From the NCBI GenBank assembly GCA_905221605.1, contig CAJNDS010000624.1, positions 62,001-126,000 of the forward strand: a DNA stretch of 64,000 nt, in the 5' to 3' direction. This document shows, piece after piece, positions 50,476 through 61,199 of this stretch. The position numbers and the translations under genes were made by a program. The notes beneath the pieces are model-generated. The model saw only the letters and a list, made by a program, of their open reading frames with translations, made no database searches and was not told where the DNA came from. Each line of letters begins with the position of its first letter. Positions within the stretch are counted from its first letter, which is position 1. The DNA is from Symbiodinium natans (taxonomy: Eukaryota > Sar > Dinophyceae > Suessiales > Symbiodiniaceae).

Positions 50476-51362
50476 GGGAGAGGTTTTCATAGTGTACGAT
50501 AGGAAAACATAGTAAAACGCGGGTTTTGAGGGGGGGGGGGTAGCATATATATATATATATGTATATGTATGCATGAATGCTTACACACCTGTGCAGACGA
50601 TGAACAAGCGGCACAGCGACGCACCAAAGACCCCTAGGATGGCTCCCCGAAGCCCAGAACTCTTACACCCGCCCCGCAAATCCGAAACCAACTTGATACC
50701 CCCCCCCCCCAAACCCTCAACACCTCCAAAATGGCTTGAGTAGCCCATCGAATCTGCTCCCAGTTCGCCGCAAATGTCCAAGCCAGGTAAAGTAAAGGGA
50801 GCGTCAACACCTGTGCGAAAAGCTTGGATCAACGCTTCGGTTCCACGAGGGGGCTGGGGGGTGACCGGGGGTGAAGGGTTAGGATTTAGGGGCCTAAGCC
50901 TTAAACTCGTAGGGGGACCCTAAGCTTGGATGAAGGCAGCATGTCTGGCAATTCACTCCGTCCGCCACACCCGCCATGGAAGGCCAGGGGCCCGCACTGC
51001 AAGCCCTGCATGCCCCTTGCACCCCGAACCACCAAACTTTATGGCCCATGGGCCTTCTCGAGGCCAAGCCCCACCCCAGAACCCAAGACCTTAAATTGAG
51101 AGTACAGGGTTTAGGGGTCTAGGGTCGAGGGGCCGTGTCGTAGCCTCACTCTGGTTTCAGTCTAGGGTGCAAGTTGCTCGATTCGCCGCTACATGCTAGG
51201 AAGTTTCGTGCGTTCTGTGGCATCCCTTTGGTCCGATTTTGCGGTTTTGGCTGTAGGGCTTTGGGGCGGCGGAGTTTTCTGATTTTTTCTTTCTGCTGAT
51301 TTCCTAGGAAATCCTAGGAAAACCTGTGTTTCCTCGATATCAAGCCTCTATTTCTTTTCTAG

Positions 51363-51525
51363 CGCCCGAAACAGCAAGTGGCCCGGACAATGCCGCGCGA
51401 TTACCTACTTGTGCGCGGAGGCTGTGGGCACCTGTAGCCTTCTGGGCACGAGGAAGACCGGAAAGAAGCTGTGTCTGGAGGCCTTGCTTGCTCTCTTCCG
51501 CGCCGAGACGCGCGTCGCAGCTTGA
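51363..51525 (+). CDS. Candidate terminal exon of a plus-strand gene, unknown product
   Basis: A pyrimidine-rich acceptor (ctatttcttttctag) precedes an open plus-strand frame of about 53 codons ending in TGA at 51525. It shows strong G/C third positions. The peptide includes YLCAEAVGTCSLLGTRKTGK and a following ALLALFRAE helix. No family recognised. Its stop lies about 250 bp from the stop of the minus-strand DUF6940-like gene, so the two converge tail to tail. Upstream exons were not found in 50.6-51.3 kb. Confidence 0.45.
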
Positions 51526-51779
51526 GGTTCTAGTCCCTGTAACCAGAGGTCCGCCTTTGTTACATAGTTACTAGCAGGAGGACGAGCCTGAGCATTTGTC
51601 TCGCAGTCTTCAACGTTCCGTGTTGCCCGCCAGCCGCAGACAGAGCCGGGCTTTTAGTGCATAGCCAATGCCCCCAATGCTCTGCGCCTGGCGTAGGAGC
51701 CCATTCAAACACGACATTGTCTCAAGATCCACGCGTTGCGATGAAACTCAGGGATGCACGCCGCTGCAGCCTCTGCATG

Positions 51780-52808
51780 TCAATTCCACAAGAATCGCAG
51801 GCAGGCACCCAGAAGTGTAACAAGGGCAACGGCAAACCCCGCGCATGGCAACACCGACGTGTAAGGGGACTTCTTCCAGCGCAGTCCCAGGCCGAAGTCC
51901 ATCTTGAGGTGTTGGCGGAAAACCAGGAGGACTGCAATCAGAAGTAGACAGAGCACAGGCAGGACCTTGAAGCTTCCCTGTGGGGCCGGACCAGTGGCAG
52001 ATGTCGGCGTCGGCAGGACTGGAAAGTGCTTGTAGGGCCTATGCCTGTAGTACTTTGGCCTGTCATCCAAGCGGAGGTGCAGCCACGAGACGCCTAGCCC
52101 AGCCGTGCTCACAAACCTCCGTTGGGGTACTCTTGTGGTTTGAAGCCTCGCTATACAAAATACACAGTGTTGTTAAGCTTTGGCATTGAGGCCTTGAGAA
52201 GCAGAAGCAACAACGCCCAGAAACAGGATGCCAAGACACACTGGTGAGCCTCGTTTCAGTCGCAGTTCTAGCTGCTTGCCAAGTTCTTGGAGGAGTGTCC
52301 GGGCCTGGCTTGCGGGGGCACCGCGGGCAAAAGCAGCAAAATGCGCATATTGTGGGTAAGGGCCCCCTCTCTGCAACGGCTTGGGAACCACGAGGACGGC
52401 ATCGCCCCCCAAATTCGGGAACGCCACAACGCTTTGCTTTGGGTGCCGATCGAACTGCTCTTGAAATGAACTTGGATCGGCAGCTCTTCCCTCAAAAGAA
52501 TGGCGGGCATCCACTGCGACGAATCTGAAGCTTGCGTTGAGGACTTCTGTGATAACAGGTGGCATTTCCCAGAAGAAGGCATCGTACGGCTGGCCCTTCA
52601 ACGCAGAAAGAAAGAAGTCTTGGAAACTCAAGTCGGTTTGCCAGGCATGCAACACCTCCCCCATCGTCATTGCGGAACCACCGCGATCGATAAATTGCTC
52701 GTCGCCCTCCCGACGCAACGAAAAGCTTGCGAAAACCTCCTTCACTGAAGATGTGGCGAAACAGATTAGAAGCCACCCCTTGGACGGGCCACTGAGGACA
52801 CTGGGCAT
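51780..52808 (-). CDS. DUF6940-like protein with two added C-terminal membrane segments
   Basis: Exon 1 (52240-52808) and exon 2 (51780-52116) are joined across a 123-bp GT-AG intron (52117-52239). They give about 301 residues from the ATG at 52808. The core carries the motifs I associate with the uncharacterised DUF6940 family: MGEVLHAWQTD, YDAFFWEMPPV, then FPNLGGDAVLVVP, then after the intron VSTAGLGVSWLHLRLDDRP followed by KYYRH. The function of that family is unknown. After the family's usual end, the protein continues about 80 residues with two hydrophobic stretches (VLPVLCLLLIAVLLVF and a second near the C terminus), suggesting a membrane anchor. The frame is open upstream to 52961. 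An acceptor-like AG at 52745 means the true 5' exon may lie elsewhere, so the start is uncertain. Confidence 0.75.
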
Positions 52809-53144
52809 CGCGCTGCTTCCAGTGCTTCCAGTGCCCCGGAAGATGCATGCAACAATGATTACAAACTTTGTTAAGCTAGAGGCTTGATGGGTTGCTGCTT
52901 GAATGCCCGGTGGTGGCAGGATGTAGTGTCGCTTTGAAATGGCAAAGTCATGAACATGCATTCGTCACGGCTTGCAGTGCAAGCCCTGGCAGCTGCAAGG
53001 CTGTTCAAGCGTGCGTGAAGAGTTGGGCATGGGTCTTTTCACAATGGCTATTCAATAGTTTTCGGACCTATATGAACCGAAACTACACGAGTCTACACCC
53101 TCTTCGTATCCTGGGTAGGACCCAACCACGGCCCGCCTTCCATG

Positions 53145-53344
53145 GAAGGGTCAATGCCGCGGCCGACGCCCCTAGCCAGGCTTGGAACGAACACAGAATT
53201 TCGCTCAAGGTCTGTGGAAGTGGTCTCTGACTTGCATCGCATGAGGTGTTCTACGAGTGGTAAGATGATTTGCTCCATCACCGTGCGCCTGAAAGAACGC
53301 GTGAACTCATAACTCTCTGAAACTCCAGGATGGGCATACTTCAA
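53145..53344 (-). CDS. Candidate exon, helical peptide, unknown
   Basis: The minus frame reads a convincing helical peptide (RRTVMEQIILPLVEHLMRCK) with good codon bias. It lies about 340 bp upstream of the DUF6940-like start. It could be a 5' exon of that gene or the 3' end of another gene. No family recognised. Confidence 0.4.
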
Positions 53345-54189
53345 GTACTGGTACCAAAGGCAAAGACAGTTGCACTACATCCCTACCTTCTGTTTGAGGG
53401 CTTCATGTTGAGGGTGTACGGATTAGGGTTTCTAACTTCGGGTGATAGAGGCCATTAAGTCATTAAGAGCTGCTGCTATTGAGTTCTAGTGCTACCTTGT
53501 TCAAACTCCGATGCTCCAAGAGCACTGTTTGGGGGAAATAACGCCGCCAGGCGATTCTTCAGCCTTCGTTGTGATCATCCCCGGGGGCTCTGAAGACCTG
53601 AGGTTTCTCTCGGGCCCGGCCTTGACTTTTTGTTGTGACGTTCCAATGCGAATCCAGAAAAGAAGACAAGGAATTAAGTTATTTCAGGTACCAAGGAGAT
53701 CATGGCATAACCCCCCCAAGGTTCCGAGCCTTTCTCCATGGCCTCAGCGCGTGGTCACTTGGCCCAGGATGGCCCCTGAGCTGAGGAGGCTGTGGAAGCC
53801 TTTCCCGAATGGCCAGGTTTGAAGTCCACAATTCTCCTTTAGAGTTTAGGGCTTAGGGTTTAAGAGTTCGCCGGCTCCCGGGTATGCTTACGGTGCAGGG
53901 TTTCCTGGGTGGGCTTCATGAGAGGAAGTCTGGGGAGGCCCTGTCCCAGCGTCAGGAGTTGCAAGCTGGATGAAAGTCGGCTCTCCCTACTACTCCAACA
54001 CGATGGGACTCCATGCCCTAAATCTCTCAGGCTCTGAAGCCCTCGAGGCCTGCGCTGTCACATGGGCATTCTCCCCTGCTGCGTTGGGCCGGAAAGCTGC
54101 GCCATGGCTCTCAGTCGGCTGTGGGAGGGTTTAGGCTTTGTGTGGCTTCTCGGGTGCAGTGCTGAAGCATCATGATGAGCGTGTGTGGG

Positions 54190-54335
54190 CAAAGGTTGCT
54201 TGTTGAGGAACTTCTCCAAGATTGATGCTTGCAATCTGCTGCCTAAGGGCAATGTCGGCAATTCTATGCTACCCTGCAACAGCGTCTCGGCAGCAGTGGC
54301 GCAGCTCCAGAAAGCGAAGCTCCACTGCAGTGTGT
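54190..54335 (-). CDS. Candidate exon or pseudogene fragment
   Basis: The minus frame reads KLRFLELRHCCRDAVAG, then an in-frame TAG, then IADIALRQQIASINLGE in the same frame. Both halves look coding. Either a short intron removes the stop or this is a decayed copy. Family unknown. Confidence 0.3.
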
Positions 54336-54474
54336 CCCCTCCACCTTAAGAGTTTAGGGTTGAGGGGAGCGAGTGGCGGAACCCCACAACACCAAGAACC
54401 CGAGTCTCAACCGAGCTGGGGCCTTTTGTTTGGGGATCCTTGCAACACCAGACCCAGGAGTAACCTAGAAATAA

Positions 54475-54492
54475 AAAAAGGGTACCCTTTTT
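54475..54492. repeat. 18-base perfect palindrome
   Basis: AAAAAGGGTACCCTTTTT, followed by a TATA-like ttatataagg at 54496. Function unknown. Confidence 0.8.
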
Positions 54493-54589
54493 GGGTTATA
54501 TAAGGGAAGCGAAAAGAAGGGAATAAGGGCCTACTCCAGGTCCTAGAACAGAATGCTTTCCACCTGCTTCATGTGATTTAGGATGTTCG

Positions 54590-54712
54590 ACTTTAGGGGC
54601 GTCCAGACAACGTGTTCCGGGATGCTTTGGGCCGCCCTTGCCCTTGCAATGTTCACACTTCCTGTGCAGCAGGCTTGCTTTTGAGCCGATTTGCTTTGAA
54701 TCGATCACTGGT
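54590..54712 (-). CDS. Candidate exon with zinc-knuckle-like Cys/His motif
   Basis: The minus frame reads SLLHRKCEHCKGKGGPKH followed by PGTRC, a C-x2-C-x7-H-x4-C arrangement. It is similar in kind, not spacing, to the CCHC knuckles of Gag and RNA-binding proteins. The surrounding frame is open to about 54496. It may be a retroelement Gag remnant or a cellular zinc-binding protein. No reverse transcriptase is visible nearby. Confidence 0.35.
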
Positions 54713-55994
54713 CTTGGTGACCCCTAACATCAGTCTTGGGGCTTCTACATTGGGGCCTTCCAGGGGGGGTTCGGGGGCTTTGGGACTTGGATGTCCTCCG
54801 CTGAGGCGCCAGGAGGGCTTCTTCTTGGGATTAAGCGCCCGAGAAGCGCTTTAGGCAAACTTCTCTGCTCATCGGAGCTTTCACTGTGTCAGGCCTTGGC
54901 TCAGGAAGGTTCAGGCTCAACTTGGTGCTTTCAAAATCAAGCTTCCCCTTCAGGCGGGTTCCCAGATTGCAGGGCCTAAGAAGGCAAAGGAAGCAGGGAG
55001 AAGCAGGGGCAGACTAGGCTTCGCAAGACTGCCTATTGAGGGTTGAGTGTTCACGCTTGCTTGTCAAGCAAGAACCCAGTAGACGAAACAAGAAGCAAAC
55101 CTCTGAATCCCAAACACCCCTTCCTAAGAAGCCCAAATGCCCAAACCCCTTAAAGCCCCAGGCCTAAGTTCCTTTTTGTAAGCCGAAGGCCCTCAACGTC
55201 CGGAACGCCCTGCGCCCTAAAGCAACAGTGTTGCACCCCTTGACGCCCCGAGCCAAGATGGAAAGGCCAAGGCCCCACCAGCAACAGGCGAGGATTTACC
55301 GCTTCAAGCTGGAAGCCCGTTACCGTTTACAGCTGCAAGCCCGAAGCTCTGGATGTTCTCCCCCTTTGCAGAAGCAGCCACCATCGTCACCACCAAAAAT
55401 GCACGGTACGCAGGAAGAAGCCCTAAACACCTAAACCCTGAAGCCTTCAAAGCCCTGTTTCATGCCCTCTCGGCTCAGCCCAGGTGCTTTGGGCCGTGGG
55501 CAGGAGTTGCCTCGCCCTGCAAGGGGAAGGGTTTTAGGTCTAGGGACTGAGGCCTTCGTTGCGTAGGGAGGAAAGTAGTGGGCTTGGAGGGTTGGGATTA
55601 AGGTAGGCTTGAGGGCTTCAGGGCCTTCTGCGACGATAAAGGGAAATAGACGCCAAGGCGATCCAATCACAAACTAGTGAAAAGTAGGGCCTGGAGCTTG
55701 AGATCTTAGCCCCGAGGACCCAAGGGCAGTCGGAACTCTCACCCTAAGTGTCCCTAAGCGCCCGATTCCCAAACCTCAACACCCTGCCATCTCAGCCAAG
55801 TCTCCAAATTCTGTTCTCTTCTTTCGGTACCCGGCAATACCTCCTACGTATTCAAGTGCAACAATGATAGGAACCCTCTAAACGGGATCCGAACATACAG
55901 AGAGCCGCACATCGGGAGCCTGAGCAATCTTGCCATCAGCGTCGCACGCTCCGTTGGCCTCTTGAAGGCAGTAGGCTTGCAATCATAATATGAT

Positions 55995-56021
55995 GCTAAG
56001 TACTATATTATAGTACTTAGC
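55995..56021. repeat. 27-base perfect palindrome
   Basis: GCTAAGTACTATA, one T, then its exact reverse complement. It is isolated within sequence that is otherwise unremarkable. Confidence 0.9.
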
Positions 56022-57460
56022 GGGGAGAAATAAATGGCATTCTTGGCTTAGTTTGATGCAGCCACTCCGCCAGGAATACTACCTGGCCATGAAAAACATT
56101 AATACCAAGAGCAACCCTGAGACCCTCAATACCTTGGCAGATTGGGACTCTCGAATGGCTGGCGCCATGGCTTGGGCTTTGTAAGGCCACCCCCTTGTGA
56201 TTCAGAATCGGTGTGTCACGAACGTATGATCGAGATGGTGCTAGCAAGAATGGCAGCCAAACAAAGAACCGCTTGCCATCTACCAGCTCAACACCCTAAG
56301 CCTTAAACCCAACGTCCCTGTAGGGTTTAGGGTATAGGGAGTTTAGGGATATTTCCATAAGCCCCAAAACTTCCAGACGCCAGCAAAAAGGCAAACTGGG
56401 CATTCCATCAACCGCCCTGCTGCCCCCCAAAGCCGGTTCTGCCACTTGGCCAGCGCACGGAGAGGCTGCGGAGGCTGGCGCCTCAAGGTCCCCGCTGTCG
56501 GGTCAGGGTTCAGTTTGCAAAGGCCCTGATGTCCAAACCTGACCCCTTAAGCCCACAATGTGCAGAACCCCACCTTTAGGGCTCGCAAGCTCCATATGTC
56601 CGAAGGAAGCAGATCCAAGAACTTCACGGAGCTACACGAGTCGCCAGGATGGGCTGAAGGTTTAAGATGGCTTCGGGCTCATCCCGAAACCCCAAACCTG
56701 CATGGCCCTTCTTCAGCCGGACAGGTTGCAAAGATCTCAACGGCATCCGTGACCTTCGGAATTCACCCATTCCCTCCAAAAGCCTGTTGCCAAAACCAGC
56801 CTGGCTTCAAAAGATGGTGCCCTGGAGCCTTCAAGCCCTCTAGAGACCTTCAACATCCCTCGACACTAAACCCCTGAACGCCCGGAGGGTGACGGTTCAT
56901 GTTTCAGCCCGGTCACTTGTGGTGACGTGGACGAGGTAGGCAGGTTGCGCCCTAGGCGCGGACGCACTTGGGGGTTGAACTTCATGCGCAGAGGGAATTA
57001 TTGCACTATCATTCGGGCCCAGGGTCCTGCGCGTTCGATTCGATTCAAACTCGATCTCGTTTGGGGAACGCATCCATTTCCCTGCAGAGGAGGCGGGGAG
57101 TTCCGAACTCTTGGTTGCCATTGCCGTGCTTCGGCGGCACCAGCACCGTCTAGAAGGATGCGCGTAGCGCCCGAAAGTTGCGAGCGATGCGCGGGGATTG
57201 ACATGCTTCAGCATCACCGCTTGCGCCTCATAAAGGTGTACGCTTTACTACCGTATGGTGCTTCCCTTCATCCATGGGGCAACCAAAGGACAACACTGAA
57301 AGCAGCTGAAAGGTCTCAGGTTGTAGCATCGCCATATCAACCACATATCCGTTCACTGAGCACATGCTGGAAAAGCGGATTGGGAACTTTGTCGCAAACA
57401 ATAAACTGCCTAGGTGTATTGAGGCGTCATACTGGGCAACATGGGGCACCATAGGAAGTC

Positions 57461-57720
57461 TGTATATATATATATATATATACATATTAGTAATATATCA
57501 ATCAATTAATATAATTGAATCCCGATATATCAAGGTCTTATAGTAGAATACATATATATATATATATATTAGTAGAATACCGAGATTTTGATAAATTAGC
57601 GTCTCAATACCTTAAAATCTTAATACGTTGTAATATTGCTGCACATACATGCACATACATGTACATCTACTCGCCCCTCCTCCCCCCTGCCCCTCCCCCC
57701 CTCCCCTCGACATTGATCCA
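57461..57720. repeat. (TA)n pair, AT-rich core and C-rich tract
   Basis: Two (TA)n tracts (57461-57485, 57549-57570) and an AT-rich stretch lead into a C-rich tract (57670-57708). The TA plus C-run arrangement recalls the ends of the 48.4-50.6 kb island. Confidence 0.7.
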
Positions 57721-58844
57721 CGGCTTTCCAAAGCTTCTTCAGGATGGGAAGCCGAGAATATGACAAAGAACAAATAGCCGCCAGGTCGCCAGCCTTGAGC
57801 TCACGTCACAAACCACCTTCTGATTTTCCATAGATATAATGGGCGTACATGCTCCCCCGAAACGATCTGTGGCTTCTAGAGGTTTGTGATCTCGCTTCTG
57901 GTGGTGGGAAAACGACAACTCAAAATCGCAGCCAATGAAGCCTCACACCTTCAAGGCTACTGAAATGTAACACTAGTTTCGTGAAGCCGCTTTTGTTAGT
58001 GGATGTCGTGTATGCAAACAACCCGAGGCATTGTTATGCAAAACTACAAGGTTTTGCGGGGAATGCTCAGGTGATGCCACATGTTCTGGCTTGTCTCCCT
58101 TCCCCTCACCCCGCCCTCCCTCCTTCCACCCTTCCCTCCCACCCGCCATTGCTCCGCGACATGAGCTCGAGTAGATCTTAGCGGTTCGTGTGGTTCGTTG
58201 CCCGCAAAAGCTCAAGCTCGCAGTACATCTGCCGGTTTTAATGTTGCAAATCCGCAGGAGACTTTCTCAGGAGTATCATAGCACTAAATTTCCATGGGGC
58301 TTTGCTTTAATGCAGCCTTGTGTTTGTAAGCACGCATTTCAATCTCAATGATACGCGATGTAAGCCATAAGGTTTAAGGAATGTAGGGTTTACAAGTGAA
58401 TACCCTTATAAGGCTGCAAGTAGTGGCTGATAATCTCCTTCTATATGAGGGCATGTGGCTTGAGAACAATAGGATTTTTTGCCAGAGAAGTTTCTGCACG
58501 AAAAACGGCGTTCGGAAGGGTATGGTGGAATATCCATACATGGTTGAAATAAAACGATCCGTTTAAAGATGGTAGGATTTTCGGGTCAATCTTCCATGTC
58601 CGACTGTAATTGAAACTGCTTGATTCTTGGCGGCATCGAAGGTTGCAGCTGTGACTTAGGCCCTCGAACCCTCAACCTGAAGCCACAACTCGATGATGGC
58701 CGTTCTGAGCTTCGCGACGGAGCAGACAAAAGGCAAATGCCGCGGATCAATTCGGGAAGCGTAGAAGTATGCAAGTGCAAACGTGTACAAGTATGTGGTC
58801 CTCTAAGTGAACATCGACAAGCTAAAAAGCACACAAAACACATT

Positions 58845-58946
58845 ATACATATACATATATATATGTATGTATTTATATGTGTTGAAGATTATACAAGTGC
58901 CGATATTTACTTACAACCATGTATGTGTGACTGTGTATCCAGTGTG

Positions 58947-58977
<31 letters not shown>

Positions 58978-58985
58978 TTGTATAG
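58845..58985. repeat. (TA)n and (TG)n microsatellites
   Basis: TA tract at 58848-58865, then TA/TG tract at 58947-58980. Other simple TA tracts lie at 6091-6135 (with TACA units) and 35565-35603. CA/GC or GT/GA tracts lie at 1668-1762, 5563-5665 and 7868-7922. Confidence 0.9.
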
Positions 58986-59286
58986 GCGCGTAGCGGCAGC
59001 TTGAAGGCTTCGAGCTACGTATGGACAATTCCGGGGTCGGCTGAGTGCAAGAAGCTTTCACAGGCGGGCCCCGTTGTGTCAGGATGCCATGGTACCATAT
59101 GGCATAAGGCGAGGGCCAAACAGGGACACGGAGCTGGAAAACTTCCCACGTGGAGGTCTGGACCATGCCACTGGTTAAAACAGACGACTGAAAATGCATC
59201 TCGCCAACTCTTTGCGAGAGCGTAGGTGCAAAGTGCCGACAGTTCGGCCAAGGTGATGCAGTGTTATTTCTTGTACAGCCCACATA

Positions 59287-59408
59287 CCTAAACCCTAAAC
59301 CCTAAGCCCTAAGCCCTAAGCCCTAAGCCCTAAGCCCTAAGCCCTAAGCCCTAAGCCCTAAGCCCTAAGCCCTAAGCCCTAAACCCTAAACCCTAACCTA
59401 AACCCTGT
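59287..59408. repeat. Interstitial telomere-type array with CCCTAAG variant core
   Basis: CCCTAAA units flank about a dozen uninterrupted CCCTAAG units, then CCCTAAA returns. Unique sequence lies on both sides, so this is not a chromosome end. Confidence 0.9.
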
Positions 59409-60272
59409 GTGAACAACAACTCGCGCACATGAAAAGGACTGCGTCACCTTGGCGATGTGAGGACACAGATTCTGGTATTCGCCGTATCCCTGCAGACATG
59501 GACCAAGCACCAACCACCCCCTTTCCCACACTTCCTCAGCTGTCCGGCCAGACCGACGACCTTGCGTGTTAGTTGCTGTCTGACCACCGACAGTCAGACT
59601 TCATGAAGACCATGGAAACAATCATATAGAAGATAAGAGAAGCACTGGAAGGAAACCAAACGTTCAGTGCGGAGGGTTGACATATCCGTGTACAAAACTC
59701 GTTCTTCTTCATGTAGGATCCCCTGCGTCTGCCCGACTTGGTTCCAGTTCAGGTTCATGTTCATAGGCCGGTCATACCTAAACCCAAAAAAAACCATCAT
59801 AAACCCCCCACTCAAGCCCGAAAGAAATGGCCTGGTGACCATGCTTGCAGGGTGGCACTGTGCGGGCCCTTCTCAGGCAAAATTCGGCCTGCCGAGGCCT
59901 GTGAATCAGGGTTGCGTCGGTTCAGCAGACCGGCTTCAGATATGGGCGGCTCCAAAAATATTTCCAAAATAGGGGTACCTAAGACTAAGAAGAATTTCCT
60001 TTGTCGTTGTCATGGGAACCCCCCCCATGCACCCCCTTTGGGAACCACCGAGATGGTTTAACCATGGGGCTTGGTTTAGGGATTAGGGAATGCCTTACCT
60101 CGATCGTGGCCCTAAACCCTAAACGGCTAGGCAACTGTGAATGAAAGCCAGGGCCTTCAGGGAAGTAACATGCCTTACCTCGTCGAATGAACAGCAATGA
60201 CCTGACCGTAACCCCCCAAAAGCTGAACTCCCCTGAGCATGCAGAACATTAAGAAGTACCATGCTACCGCAT

Positions 60273-60392
60273 GATGTAGGAGATAGGATTAGGGGGACTT
60301 CTGGACCCTCTGAATAAGATCTCTGTTCAAAAGAGCCAGAAGAGGGTTAAGAAGGGCTCCCTTCTAAGGGTCCCCCTTATCCTGCCTAGGAT
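60273..60392. mobile_element. Short foldback element
   Basis: The left arm taggattagggggac pairs with the right arm gtcccccttatccta-type sequence. An inner hairpin agaagggctcccttct lies nearer the right arm. Confidence 0.5.
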
Positions 60393-60441
60393 AATGCTAG
60401 TACCGTTTGCTGAGGCAAAATGCAAAGTTGACCCTTCTGCA

Positions 60442-60534
60442 GCCGGCCTATCGGGTTGCCACCCACGGCAACATCAGCGGCATACTCGCGGCCGGCCACA
60501 TCATCGATGCCTGCAGAAAGCGGGGAAGCCAGGT
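60442..60534 (+). CDS. Candidate internal exon (plus strand), unknown
   Basis: Bounded by an acceptor-like cttctgcag and a donor-like CAG|GTTTTC, the plus frame reads YRVATHGNISGILAAGHIID with strongly G/C-biased third positions. The minus frame is also open (AGREYAADVAVGGNPIGR), so strand is a preference rather than a proof. Confidence 0.35.
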
Positions 60535-60589
60535 TTTCAGCTTACACTGATCGGGTCGAAGTCCCAGGTCTACACACACACAGACTCAA

Positions 60590-60690
60590 TCTGGATTTCG
60601 AATCCTTTCTTGAGGAACTCGTGCAGTGCCTTTGAGATGTACATGGCATGAAAACCCCGTTGCCAGCGCCGGGCTTGCGCTTTCCATGCC
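60590..60690 (-). CDS. Candidate exon, helical peptide, unknown
   Basis: The minus frame reads HAMYISKALHEFLKKGFEIQ followed by IES, then runs into a GT-rich donor-like stretch. It resembles an alpha/beta unit. I considered an Alba-like fold but could not support it. Confidence 0.35.
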
Positions 60691-60959
60691 AACTTGCGCA
60701 TCTCTATGACCTATGGACCTATAGGAGCTTGTGCCACGCCGAGCGCTTCGCTGAGCGTGTTCGCGGGCCCAAAAAGCAAAGTTATCAGAGTAAGGCAACC
60801 CTGTGCTATGACCTTAGCTGTTCATGTACCACCAATGAACCTTCAAGTGCCTGAGGATCAAAGCTCCAAGCACCTCCACGACTTCCGAAAGCCTGGAACC
60901 CTAAGACCTGTACATCGACTCACTGGCATTCAGCCTCATATAACACGCAGACCCTTGGA

Positions 60960-61054
60960 CTATCCTCCCCTTAGAACCTTCATAAACATATTGTTGTTGA
61001 TATGCTCTTGTGTCTTACATAAACAAAAAATATATTCCCAAGGGGGATATAGTG
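60960..61054. repeat. Dispersed ~95-bp repeat, copy 2
   Basis: Partner of 46381-46476. Similarity stops just after ttcccaaggggga in both copies, so the ends look defined. Confidence 0.75.
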
Positions 61055-61199
61055 GAGCTCAGGAGATTTGAGGGTTCTGGGGTTTCAGGGCGCATCGCCT
61101 GGGAGGCCGGTGCGAAGTGATGACCCTCCGTGTACTGCTTGGCCTGCCAGGGGCGTTCTATTTTTGGGGGGACTTCCGGGGGCTTTTCGGGTTTGAAAG

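Larger units (their letters stand above)
48357..50575. mobile_element. AT-rich island bounded by inverted (TA)n-(C)n-AAAACCC ends
   Basis: The left end reads (TA)n, GGTA, a run of 13 C, AAAACCCACGCTTCC. The right end, reverse complemented, reads (TA)n, GCTA, a run of 11 C, TCAAAACCCGCGTTTT. The two ends are therefore inverted copies of one sequence about 60-70 bases long. Between them the base composition drops abruptly to strongly AT-rich. The interior holds a decayed 21-bp minisatellite and three copies of a foldback module. No transposase frame is present. If it is mobile, it is non-autonomous. No target-site duplication could be assigned because of the TA tracts. Confidence 0.55.
55000..60260. 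other. Long stretch without supported genes
   Basis: Contains decayed telomere words, the palindrome at 55995, the microsatellites at 57.5 and 58.9 kb and the telomere-type array at 59.29 kb. Open frames at 56927-57454 (plus) and 58873-59283 (minus) look like chance. Confidence 0.5.

Noticed and set aside
50329-50574. Minus ORF with PEFQNSR repeats
   Set aside because: It is the GAATTCCA foldback read as protein.
59287-59408. A true chromosome end
   Set aside because: Unique sequence continues on both sides, so the array is interstitial.
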